A stretch of DNA of 64,000 nucleotides from Xiphias gladius (lineage: Eukaryota > Chordata > Actinopteri > Istiophoriformes > Xiphiidae). Every line of letters starts with the position of its first letter. Position 1 is the stretch's first letter. Positions 1 through 13,700 of the stretch are shown in pieces. The position numbers were made by a program, and so were the translations under genes. The notes below the pieces were generated by a model. It was not told the DNA's origin. It did no database searches and worked only from the letters and a program-made list of their open reading frames with translations. Location: contig NC_053400.1 of assembly GCF_016859285.1 (NCBI RefSeq), positions 33,597,501 to 33,661,500 of the forward strand. Reading direction: 5' to 3'.

Positions 1-2650
<2,650 letters not shown>

Positions 2651-2693
2651 CGATCTGCTCCTTCATCTGCATTGTGCTTCTCATCCTGTAGAA

Positions 2694-3146
2694 ATGAACG
2701 CAGCGGCGGCAGAAGGCACCAAGGCCGCTCCCCCCAAGTTCAAGCAGAAGGAGAGCCGGCAGTTCAAGAGCAAGGCTCCCAAGGCTGGACAGAAGGGGTG
2801 AGACTTCATTAAATATACAAGAATGTGGCACCAAATGTATGTATAACACACTGATGCTTTGAATGTATATTTATTTGCAACAGGTTTGGCAATGATGTAC
2901 CAGGCATGGAGGGTCTTGGAGGTATGAATGGTCCAGTTGGTATTATTGTGAATCTAGAGTAAATTTAGATAAACCTTTGAATTATTTTGGAATAACTTTT
3001 CCCCCCGTAATTTACGTTATTAGATGAATCTGTCTGACCCATTTGCGACTCTGTCCTCCCCTCCTGCAGACTCTGCAGTGGTCTGCCCCTGGGAGGCGTT
3101 TGGTGACATGGAGCTGAGCGACCTGGCCCAGTTCGGCATCGTCTAG
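2694..3146 (+). CDS. PDE6 inhibitory gamma subunit-like, copy 1 (72 aa, 3 exons)
   Basis: Small inhibitory subunit that blocks the catalytic pocket of photoreceptor cGMP phosphodiesterase until transducin removes it. Exons 2694-2797, 2884-2921 and 3070-3146 join in phase with GT-AG junctions and end at TAG. Visible features: the polycationic stretch [18 protein letters not shown] (residues about 13-30), a GFGNDVPGMEGLG block encoded by exon 2, and the C-terminal CPWEAF...LAQFGIV that in the family plugs the catalytic site. At 72 aa it is shorter than mammalian PDE6G/PDE6H (87/83 aa), mainly through a shortened N-terminus. A splice-acceptor-like tract ends in TAG three bases before the ATG, implying a non-coding first exon upstream. 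It may belong to the separate short fish branch (I recall the name PDE6I) rather than pde6g/pde6h. The family call is firm; the exact paralogue is not. Confidence 0.9.
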
Positions 3147-3491
3147 ACCTGTCGGATCCTCCACCTACACTATCACACCTATACACGCATTCTCCTGCGA
3201 ACGTGATTGTGTAGACAGTGGTCCACCCCTGCGACAGTTTGTCTCTGATGGAACATTATTGTTGTGTGTTATGTTATATTATATGTGCAGTATAGTACGT
3301 TGGCTTCTGTATTTTAAAGTCATGAAATAGCTTGACGTGCTTTTAGGACAGATGGAAGGCTGAAGAGTTGTCGTTTTGTTTTACCTTCGGAAGATTCTAT
3401 GATGTCCGTATATTATGAAGACAGTTAATGAAAGTGTGATGCTTGCGACACTGACATTGGAGTTTTCTCTCCTCGCTATTTGTGTGTAGAA

Positions 3492-3538
3492 TAACAGACA
3501 ACTGAATGTCACTGTTCCTAACATTCAGTCGTCTGTTA
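3492..3538 (+). other. Hairpin in the 3' UTR of PDE6 gamma copy 1
   Basis: Arms 3492-3509 and 3521-3538 are complementary over 18 positions with one mismatch, around an 11-base loop. The hairpin lies about 25 bases before the poly(A) signal. It could be an RNA stability or localisation element; the function is unknown. Confidence 0.7.
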
Positions 3539-3563
3539 CCAGTTGTAAACTTTATTTTCCTAA

Positions 3564-3569
3564 AATAAA
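3564..3569 (+). terminator. Poly(A) signal AATAAA for PDE6 gamma copy 1
   Basis: Canonical AATAAA about 420 bases after the stop codon, with T-rich sequence downstream. It gives a 3' UTR of roughly 440 bases. Confidence 0.75.
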
Positions 3570-4439
3570 ACTTATTTTTTTAACACATCTTTTATAAGTG
3601 CTCCAGGTCTTTTTCTTTTCTGATAAACCCAACATACAGATGATGCACCAAACTACTGAAACTATCAGCCCAAGTTTTGAGTTGACTATAAGTTTTCTGA
3701 AAATGGTCAGAAGTTATCACAAATTTCTCAAAGGCTACCAAAACACCTGTTGCATGACCCCAAATATGGAGTCTGCAGTGTGCGGTGTGTGGTCCAGTTG
3801 ATGGTTTGGTGAAGGTATGGTCAAGTTAACGTGGCGGAGATGTTCTGCTCCAAGCACACTGCGCTACACATTATGGACCTTACGAGGCAAAAGTATGGTG
3901 TCAAGATGTTCTGGTGCCTCGCTTCACCACGCCAAAAATCTGGTGACCAGCCCTGACCTCATCACATCACACTATCAGAGAGGGGTCGCGCTGGTTTTGA
4001 ATACGTGTTTGTCAGTCTGCCACAGACTCTGTTCAAAGGTGATCCGTTGTTATAATACAAGCTTTATTGAAGAAAATAACAATAACAGCTGTAAGCCCAC
4101 TTGTATTCTGACTACCTGTTTCACGATGCAGCCACTTTTGACTTGATTCTTTAAAACAGTGAACCGTTTCAAACACAGTTGCTTCATAGTGATCCAGTGC
4201 CTCAGAAAGCTTCTTTTCACCCGTCACTAAGCTGCCTCCCTGAGCTTTTAAATGGGAATCTCGTCCTTCTCTTAAAATGAAAAACACAGGGAACCCCGAC
4301 GAATGAAGGCAAAGGAAGCTCCCAAAGACAAACTATCTTGTTTAACTCTCTACCTGCACATGGTGAGTGCTTTTTGTTTGCGAACACTCTCTTAAAGCAG
4401 AATTTATGGACTTTTTTTTAATATAGAACAAACTGTAGA

Positions 4440-4650
4440 CACAACACTGGGATTTGTGGCATGTTATCACCTCATAATGCTGATATGGCTAACATGTTAG
4501 CAAACAGTTGTATATGTACACCTCCAGCAGACCCAGAGCACTGACTGAACCCAAACAGTAAAGTTTTGGGCCTCAGAACCTAAACAATGAGCTGAATGCT
4601 GCTGCAAAGCTCTGTAGAGCTGCAGAGAAGCCGAGGGCAGTAATTCTTTG
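4440..4650. repeat. Interspersed repeat fragment
   Basis: The text around 4480-4560 (ATGTTAGCAAACAGTTGT..., CATCCAGCAG-like, ACCCAGAGCA) resembles the repeat read at 24300-24420 and 24640-24720. It is a diverged member of the family that borders the GVIN duplication. The rest of the gap 3570-5166 shows no gene. Confidence 0.55.
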
Positions 4651-5166
4651 TGCGTTTGTCACTACAAGCAACACCTTTCATACTGCACGCAGTCATTTCA
4701 TTTTCAATATAAGAATATTGATTAGTGCTGCTTTAATTAAAGAGAGAAGTAGAAATGTGCAAACTGCAAAGCAAACATGTTTTAAGTGACAGTGAGCGGG
4801 TGTTTTATCCCACTGGCCACAAAGTACAGCAATGAGGCCAGTCCACACTCAAAAACCTGGACGAGCTGCACAAAGGTGATGCTTCTTCAATGGTGAAGAA
4901 GATGCTTTATGGGAAATTGTTTTCAAACTTTATGTCGTGGTTTTTAAAAAAGAATGAGGATTAACCCGCTGGTTTGGCAAATGCATGTCTGGTTAACTTC
5001 CCCAATCCAGATTTTAAAAAGCCAGTGCTGTTTATAGACCAGGAGCATTGTTTTTGCCCTTCAGTGAAGTGCTTGGTGCAGTTTTTATTAAACTAGAATA
5101 CACAGATCCTTTAAAACTGGGAGGGTGAGGATGAAGACAGACCAGAATAATGCAGCTTAAATACAC

Positions 5167-5172
5167 TTTATT
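5167..5172 (-). terminator. Poly(A) signal for PDE6 gamma copy 2
   Basis: AATAAA on the minus strand, about 470 bases after the stop of copy 2. This matches the 3' UTR length of copy 1 and supports convergent transcription. Confidence 0.65.
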
Positions 5173-5230
5173 ATAAGGTACATGTATGGAGAGTAAACCA
5201 CACAGCACAAAACTCTACTTGATTTGATTA

Positions 5231-5266
5231 AATAGATAGATAGATAGATGGATAAATAGATAGATC
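5231..5266. repeat. (GATA)n microsatellite
   Basis: About eight imperfect GATA units inside the presumed 3' UTR of PDE6 gamma copy 2. Confidence 0.85.
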
Positions 5267-5642
5267 CCCAGTTGTTCACCAATCATCCCTATAATAAAAC
5301 CCAAGCAGCGGTACAGTGTGTTACACTTTTACACGTGCTGGGCTCCACAGGACAAAACAGAGACTTCCCGAGATCTGGTTCAGGTGTTATATAAGATAAT
5401 ATGGAGCTCAGAGAGATGCTAAAACTTCCAGGTGGTGAGGTGCAGCGGCCCAGGACAGGAGAAGAGTCATTCCTGGGGGCTGCTGTCCAAGAGCTTCTTC
5501 CTCAACTTATCGAGGGGAGAGAAAGAAAATCCCACTCCATTCCCACACCCAGAATGCGGGAGAATTTGTGAGGAGAGCAAAAACAAAAAAAGCTGCTGGA
5601 TTGCAGCGACCAGGAATACACTGTTTCCGCTTGGCGCAAGGT

Positions 5643-6068
5643 CTAGACGATGCCAAACTGGGCCAGGTCGCTCAGCTCCATGTCACCAAACGCCTCCCAG
5701 GGGCAGATGACATCCGTACCTACAGGAAACAACCATAAGGTAACGCACCCTGCCGTATCTACTACATTAGAGTCATTTGTCTCTTACTGCAGCAGTTATT
5801 GCTTTGATTCATAGTTACCTCCAAGGCCATCCATTCCTGGAACATCATCCAATCTAAGGGCAGAGAGTGATATTGAGACGTCTCCATTATCTTACAGCTG
5901 TAATGAACCCTTTGCAGTGGAGCTGTGTCTTTTGTTTTTGCTTTTTCTCTATACTCACCCCTTCTGTCCAGCTTTGGGAGCCTTGCTCTTGAACTGCCTG
6001 CTCTCCTTCTGCTTGAACTTGGGGGGAGCGGCCTTGGTGCCTCCGGGTGCCGCTGCTGATGCGTTCAT
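5643..6068 (-). CDS. PDE6 inhibitory gamma subunit-like, copy 2 (73 aa, 3 exons)
   Basis: Inverted paralogue of the gene at 2694-3146 with the same exon plan. Coding exons on the minus strand are 5959-6068, 5819-5853 and 5643-5719, all with GT-AG borders and matching phases. Exon 1 encodes [12 protein letters not shown] followed by the same basic [15 protein letters not shown] core. Exon 3 ends with the inhibitory tail CPWEAF...LAQFGIV. Exon 2 reads [11 protein letters not shown]: one codon shorter than in copy 1, and lacking the usual GFG. Codons of exons 1 and 3 are almost identical to copy 1 even at silent positions, whereas exon 2 and the introns differ. A candidate acceptor (GTGGTAG) lies just before the ATG, again implying a non-coding first exon. 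The two genes converge and may be co-regulated photoreceptor genes. Confidence 0.9.
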
Positions 6069-6439
6069 TTTCTACCACAACAACAAAGATTTACATATTA
6101 AGGGGAAAAAATGAAAACGCAGGAAAGGAACAGAAAAAATACGGAGATATATATATTGAAATAAGTCCTCGTGATGACTCTAGTTTAGCCTTTCAGGCTA
6201 CAATCCCCATCCTTAAGTAATCCACTTAACTTAAATGCCTTAACTCATAGCTCTTGCTCCTGTGATAAGTCATAATTGTGTGATTATATTTACTTTAAGC
6301 TGTCGGGTATGTAGGTCATGTGACCAGCTAAAGGTGTGCTAATAATAAATGAGCTTGTGGAAGGAAGCCCAAAGCACCAGACATGTAGGAAATACACTTA
6401 TTCAAGTCTCTGCATGAGGTATGAAACTAGAGCAAAGAT

Positions 6440-6720
6440 GTGATAATATTAGCTTAGCATAAAGAGTGGAGGCAGGGGGGAAAGAGCTAGCCTGGTCCAA
6501 AATTCAAAAATACATCCAACATACAACTCCACTGTTATAATAACGAGACATGTTGTACGACAAGTTGTGATTGCAGAGGGATTCGTACGGTGTTGCTGTA
6601 AAGAGTCACTTTTTCTCGGGGAGCTACAGCTAGAAGCGGTGGCTTTCTGGAGAAGTGCTGGGCAGAACAATAAACTTGTTCATCAATAAACAGCTAAAAA
6701 ATGACACTACGTATCTCTGA
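6440..6720. repeat. Teleost-type interspersed repeat (TTAGCTTAGCATAAAG family)
   Basis: The string TTAGCTTAGCATAAAGAGTGG, AGCTAGCCTGG and the following CCAAAATTC...ATACATCCAACATA recall a repeat dispersed in many perciform genomes. A reverse-oriented relative is at 40065-40135. No coding content. Family assignment is from memory of such sequences, not a search. Confidence 0.5.
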
Positions 6721-6739
6721 AAAACCACAAATGGTCATT

Positions 6740-9700
6740 TTTAAACCTCAGTTTGTGTAGAGATTTAAAACAAAAAGCAAAACAGTGGCCTCTGGAGGTA
6801 CCAGCAAGTGTATTCTTGAACTTTGAACACATTAATTGTCCCCTTGCTCCTACTCCATAATAAATACTCAGACATCACGGCGGTATTGATCTTCTCATCT
6901 ACCTGCTCAACAAGTGAATACGCATATTTCTGAAAACGTCTCAAAACTATTCCTCTGAGCTTCAAACATATAACAATGAGGAAAATAGTTTAAAATGGTT
7001 TGCTGGGCTGTAATGGTACAGCTCAAAAGTCAACAATCTACGTAAAATATGTGGAACAAGTGCCAAGACACCACAACAGTGAAAACTGAATCTCTCTGCG
7101 GTCTATCAAGTCCACTCAGTTATGAAAAACTATGAACTCCTTAGACGTCCAGAGCAAATAGAACAATAAAGAAGAGTGCGGACCAGGAGATGTTACCATC
7201 ATCATCACTGAGCAGGAAAATACACAGAAACACTAATCATGAGCATCCAGCTTATTTCTGCATTAATGAGTATTTACAATAACCCAAGTAAAAATGTGCC
7301 AGAGCAACCATTTAAACAGTGAACGATACTGGAGCTACTCACATGTTGGAGAAAACAACAGCCTTAATAACATGAACACCGGAGCAAATCATCGGACTAT
7401 AAAAATGGACTTCTCCACCTAGAAATGCTCAGGATTTCTGATGCAAGGTGCCAACTGGTTTTACAGCCAATATTTCATAAATTGTCTCTGCACAAAGAAA
7501 ACGCCACGACTCCAAGATCGGTAATTTGTCAGCAAGTCAAAGTTCACAGCAACATTTTTAAAAGAAAGTCCAACATGTGTCATTATTGCTTTCCTTAAAT
7601 CCGTTGGACTTCAAGCCTTCAAAAAACCGGGGAATGCCATCTACGTGCAGCGACTACACCGGCAATGCGTGTGTCTTAGGAGGCCCGCCAGCTTTTGAGA
7701 ACGTCCCGTCATAAAGCGCATCACAACTCAGTGCAGACTACAGCTACGGTCACACTGTTGTGAGGTGCCAGCTGAGAGTCTCACCTGTTAGTTTGGTGGG
7801 AGCTTGGGTTGGTGGAGGTGAAGCTGCTTGGAGGGGCTGAGCAAAGGAAGAAGTGCAAAACAAAGAGAAAGTTCCCTTTCTTTTTGCAGTCTCTCTGTCT
7901 GGTCTTCTACCTCAGTCGCAGAGTTTAATATACCTGCATTGGTTATACACAAATCCGCTAATGGAGCTGAGATTGGGGATTTTCAGGGATAATCTTAACG
8001 ACTGTGAGAACAGACGTGACCTGTGCTGTAACGTGTTCTGTCTGTGTCAAGACCCCACCTTTAGCCCCGAGTCTGTGGGTGTTCACCACGCCTTTTTTGG
8101 GTCGGTGTGTGCACACAAGTGTGGAGTAGCCACTAACGCCACTTATTACAGAACAGGTGGTTAATAACGCGGACACCGAGATGTGAAGAGAGGTGAAAAA
8201 CCTGAGTCTTTTCCGGGGTGTTGCGAAGCTCACTGAGCTGGTGAATGTTGTTTCTTTGATTTTGAGAGTGATGCAGTTTGCAGAAAGCAAAATGTATGAA
8301 ACTGTAACCAGCTCATTGTCTCTACTTTCTGAATGGATTATACTGTGGGACAGATTAGATCAGATTTGACTGGATTACACCAGATAACATCACATTAGAT
8401 TAGATTACAAGCAATTAGATTAGACCTGATTTAAATGTGGAACACATACCATGGGAAAGAGACGATAGACAAAACCCCTCGTACTGCATGTGGGAAAAAT
8501 AAGCAAACAAAAACATTGTCTTGAGACTTTTTTCCCTCTACAAAATACGCTTAACAACGGTGCTTTCTGTTTCAGTATTTTGCGTCTTCTGAGAGTCCTC
8601 GGGTCAGTGGAGCCAACACACTGGCCGACAGAGCCCCCCCAGGGATGATGGAGGACAACATCAGTGACAGCAGTACATTTTGAAGGAGGCGGTAAGTGTT
8701 TAGATTGGATTACCCGGTGACCTGAGCGAGGGGGGTGATGTAATCTCTAACGTGGCTTTGAAGATTTTAAGCCATCCAGGTCACGGTATTTTTAAGTGCT
8801 ATCAGGTGATCCTAACGACTCATTTGGCGGGTGTGTTATGTCGGGTGGGTCAACGACCCATGCGTGACAGTCAAGGCGTTACCGACCCTACAACAGGTCA
8901 AATGTCTGGGTCCCCCACCAGTCAGTTAGACCCGAAGAAGCCTTTCGGACGAGAGGTGAAACGTCTCCAGGCGCCTCAAGCGAGTCCAGTCGCCTTCGTA
9001 CAGCACCCAGAAATGTAATCTTCAACCCACGCATACTTTACATCCACACCGCGACACGACTGTACCTGGGTCTGGCAGGAGTGCTAACAACTCAATGTGA
9101 CACCATAGCGGAGGTGGTCTCATGTGTCCACAGTGCAGTTCATGTTGTCGGTAAACTCCGCGTCCAGGTTTATACAACACATTTAAAACAGCCAACAAAT
9201 CTTTTCCTGCGTCGAAGTTTGTTTTCCTTACAAACAATGTAGGGGACCCCCCCCCGGTGAGGACACCTCTACAGTGCTGCTGTCGGTTGACCGCTTCATT
9301 CTTTTGTTGATGAGGCTGGAGAGAGGCTATTTCAATCTAATCGAAGAATTACTCTGAATTAGTCAAGTCTCGTTGCAAAACTGGTTCCGAGATGCAAGTT
9401 TGTTGACGGCCACGGTTCATATCGAGGCCATGGTTCTTTTCCAGCTATTTTATTTCCAGAGTGTCGTACGCAGTTTGGATTTTTCTCTGTGAACATTGCT
9501 CCAAAACTCTTCATCTCTGTTCTTCTCCAAACTTTGGCTCAACTGTCCACATGCTTTCTAAGATGTGGAGCTGAGATGATTAGCTGATTAACTGACTTGT
9601 AGCTCTACAAGGACTTGGGTTTTTTGGTCTAATATGATGGTAAATTAAGTATCTTTATCTTTATATCGTTTTGGAGTGGTGGTTGTACAAAACTAGACAT

Positions 9701-10226
9701 TTGAAACCATCATCCTTGACTTTTGAAAATCGTGACATAATGCAGCCCTAGTGAGGTGAGTGGTGGGATCTCTGAGCTGGAGTTACTGTTTGGGAGGCTG
9801 CTGTCTGCCTCAAGGCTGAGTATGAAAGAGTCTGAAGTATTTCCAGTGGTCGAATGTGTAGATAGAGCTGTCTGCTGTCTGACGGAGGTACAGCTGCTCG
9901 TATGTCTGGCATTTGGACTCCGCAGGAAGTGGCAAGTGTTGTGTTTATATTTGGACTCCTAGGAGCCGAGTCGTGTTCATTCTTGTGTGTATGTGCATCT
10001 CCTGATGGGTGAAGCTTTGGTGTCCTCTGGTGGAGGAAAGACAATCTGCTTTTTGTCAACATGAATTGAAATGGTGACTACATCAACTGTTTTCAAAAAC
10101 AACAAATACTATTATAGTCTGTAAAAGTTAAATGAGCTATGAATTACAAACAGACTTTATGTAACAAGTTATTGGAATATTAACAACAAGCAAAAACACA
10201 AAGATTTGTTTTTATAAAATCATTAT
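6740..10226. other. Intergenic stretch, no gene recognised
   Basis: I see no credible exons. The stretch holds an irregular array of GATTAGATTAGATT-like words at 8343-8430, a C-run at 9248-9256, and ordinary AT-rich sequence. Open frames such as 8752-9018 lack family motifs and splice context. Confidence 0.5.
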
Positions 10227-10232
10227 TTTATT
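10227..10232 (-). terminator. Candidate poly(A) signal of rassf7
   Basis: Minus-strand AATAAA about 560 bases after the rassf7 stop. A second one is at 10248-10253, 20 bases nearer the gene. Either could serve; AT-rich AATAAA-like words nearer the stop (around 10725-10745) are less well placed. Confidence 0.45.
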
Positions 10233-10792
10233 TCAAGTACGGTCTTCTTTATTTTTACGAAGAACCTGGCAGTGATTGGCTTATCAGACACACACTCACT
10301 CACACACACACACACACATACGCGCGCACACACACTAAGACGGGCCTTAAGGGTTTCCGACTCTGAGACCGCGTTTTTCTTCCAGCCCATGTCCTGCAGC
10401 GCAGTGCCAGTGTCCGACATCCGAGGTAATTCTTCTCGATTGTTTCAGTTTATTCACTTGTAATCATCAAAAACGGACTGCCCACTTTTCCTCTGCCATT
10501 TCTACACTTACGTGAGTTGGAGTAAGTTTACATCAATTACGGGTTATTTTATAAAATTTGTTTGTTGTTGTTTTCTTAATCTGATCCAAGAGGATGAAAA
10601 TCCCCAAAACTGGAGATCCAAGTTTTTCACCTGAGAGTGAAACTGAGCTCTTCTTCCTTGTCATTCTTCTTTTAAAACCTACTTTATGAATATTTTACTC
10701 CTACAAAAAGGGAAAACTTCTACATAATAAAATATATAATAATATATTTTAAACAACCTGCTGATGCACAGTGAAGAGTGTTTTGGCCGTTC

Positions 10793-13700
10793 CTACTCCA
10801 TAATACCAGCGTTGCTGAGGTAAACTTCAGTGACGGGCAGGGAGTTTGTCGGGTTGGCGTCTGGACCACCGGTCTGCTGGATGAAGTGCTGCAGGTTACA
10901 CTGTCTCAGCTCCTTATTCAGCTCCTCAACCAGCTCCCATCTGTCCTAGAGGATGCAGGGAACGTTATATTAGCAACAAGTGCTGTCTGTGTATCCAAAG
11001 CAACGACATATCTCCTTTCTTCTGTGCCATAGAGCTCCATTGTTTCCAAGAAGTATTTAAAAAAAAAAAAACCAAAAAAAAAAACCCACATCAGTGAGTC
11101 ACACTGTTGCACTTGGTGACACGTTCCTTCATCACCACAAACACACACACACTGTGGTTTATTTTGGCTCAGTCCCAAACACACACACACCGTCCTGCTG
11201 CCGCAAATACTCACTAGAGCAAGGACTGTAATAAATCCACATGTGGAAAATGTCCCCAGCGAGTTCACTATTTACCCCTGTTTGACTAATATTTGCTAAA
11301 AATGACAGTGACCAGCTGTTTTACAACATTACTGAGCATTTTTAAAACGTGACCCATTTTTTTAAGATTTACATCTTCAGTAGAAACCAATGGGCTTGGT
11401 GCTGAGAGCCGCTGGCAGGCTAGGGAAGTCTGAGATTACTGAGAGACGGACTAACACATTGTTGGTTTGGGTCGTTTTTTGGGATTTGTTGACCATAATA
11501 AAGCGGAAATTCAAAGTGACAATTAATCAACACCCGTTGTTCACCCGTGTCTGTTTTTCTTTTCAGCAGCTTTCATTATAAATTACTGAGCCGATTTTGC
11601 ACCAAACTTGGCGGCGGGATTGGGCACGGGCCAGGGAAGGATCCATTACATTTTGGGGCAGACCTGGATCGTTTACTATGAATTAGATTTTTTTCTCTGA
11701 AGTCTGGTGTATGTTTTTTTGACACTAGTCTTGGTGGAGGTCTGCGTTCTCTGGGTGCCATTCCAGTTTTAATTCTTAAATTTAATGAATGACCCAACAA
11801 ATTTCGAAGGAATTACTGAAAAACGTGGCTGGTGTAGTCACTATTTGTGGTTTTTGCGTGAAAAAGCTAATACGATAGCGTCAGTTTTCTCCATTCGCTC
11901 AAAGGTCAGCGCTGTCCAGACGTCTTTCTGTTGGTCAGCGGAGCAAACGTTCGCCAGAGTTGAACTCTACGCATATTGGAAATTTACTTCACCTCCGGGA
12001 CGTGGATCCACTGATCATACCAAATCTACTGAAATGAATTAACGGACCTAAAATGCTGCTGTTATAACCGAACCATTAGATGATGGAGGAGTCATACCTG
12101 TAGCCTCTCCTCTGCTGCATGGAGCTCCCTCTGGGTCTCTGACAGTGTCGCAACCATTTCTTCTCCCTGCTGCAGGCGGTTGTGGAGCTCCTGCCTCAGG
12201 GGCCTCAGGGCCTCCTCTTGCTGCCAAGGTACTGCCCAAGAGCTTTGTCTGTGGGCTGTGAGTTGTATTACCCGTTCTAGATGTGCAGAACGGGTTTGGA
12301 GCTCCTTGATCTGATAACCTTGATCATCCATTGATGAGTGTATCTGGTGTAGATGTCTGTGCATATCTATTGAGAACAATGTTAGCATTTCTTGTCTTAG
12401 AAATTTTTGAAGATGAAGACACTTCACATAAAATGTAAGAAATGAACGGATTTGAACACGCACCTTGTTCTCTGTCCATCTCTGCCTGTAACTGTTCCTC
12501 CCAGTTTGCTCTGTGCATCAGCTCTGCCTCGTTCTGCCTCAGCCGCTGCTCCAGTTCCTCCAGTTCCTCTGCAAGGCCCAGAGTCAGACTTGGAACCATG
12601 GCAGATGACCTCTCCTGCTCCCACGCCTCTGTCTCCCTTTCCAGAGCTTGAAGCTGAATCTCCAGGTCTTGTAACCTCCTCTGCTGCTGCAGAATCTGTC
12701 TCAACACCTCCTTTTTAGAAGGGTAAGAGGGAACATCCTTCACAGACTTGGGAGCATCTAGCAAAGAGACGGGGGAAGCTCGTTGTTCTGGGGAGGCTCT
12801 GGGCGACGGAGACCAGGCCCTGTTTGGTTTAGTCCTCCTGGGCTCTGGTTCTGATGACCGGGGTGAGGGAAGATGTCTGTCTCTGGTCGGTGTGTCTTGG
12901 CCTTTACTGAGGCTGGGACCGGTCCTCCGCAGAATGAACTGGACCTCTGGAGCCAGCTGTCCCAGCTGAGCCAGATGCTCCAGAGGACACTCATCGGCAG
13001 CTAACTGTCTCTCATTCCCGCGCAACTTCAAGATAAGAATGTAACGACCTGTCTGACCTGCGGAAAACAAAGACATAGGAAGGATTAATAATCAACAGCA
13101 AAACAAATTGCAACCAACGAACAGCTGACTGTGCTGGAACGGGGGCTGCATTTTGGGGTCGTCTTAGGGACAGAAGCCGCTGTGATTCTGGTTTAAGAAG
13201 AGCGTTGGAGGAGGAACTTTTAAACAGTGAGCAAGTTCAATCAGAAGTGAAAATAAAAATTGCAGATTCTACTGTACAAATAAAATCACAATCATGTTAA
13301 TGTACAATAAAAAGCAAGCAAATTCAGCAGTCTGCAGTGCTATCACGTGTAAAAAAAAAAAAAAAAATCGCTGCTGGAACAGTTTATATTTGCAGTGTGT
13401 CTCAACTCGTCTCCGCCAGATGTTGCAGTGCACCCTGCACCAACAGACTGCAGGGCACAGTGAACGGCAAACTGAGGACGCTGCTATCCGAAGAGCGTAA
13501 AGTGAAGGTGGAAATAATCATTTTTCCCCACAGTGGCGGCAGAAAAACGGGCACTGGGAGCACCGGGAGCACCGGGAGCACCGGGAGCACTGGGAGAACT
13601 GGGAGCCAATCCTACGCTGTCGTGTCTGGAGAGCGCCTGACGTGCCGACGCGATGACGCGCTGAGGTGAGCGTGTCGTGTCATTTCCGGTTGCCGGTGGC

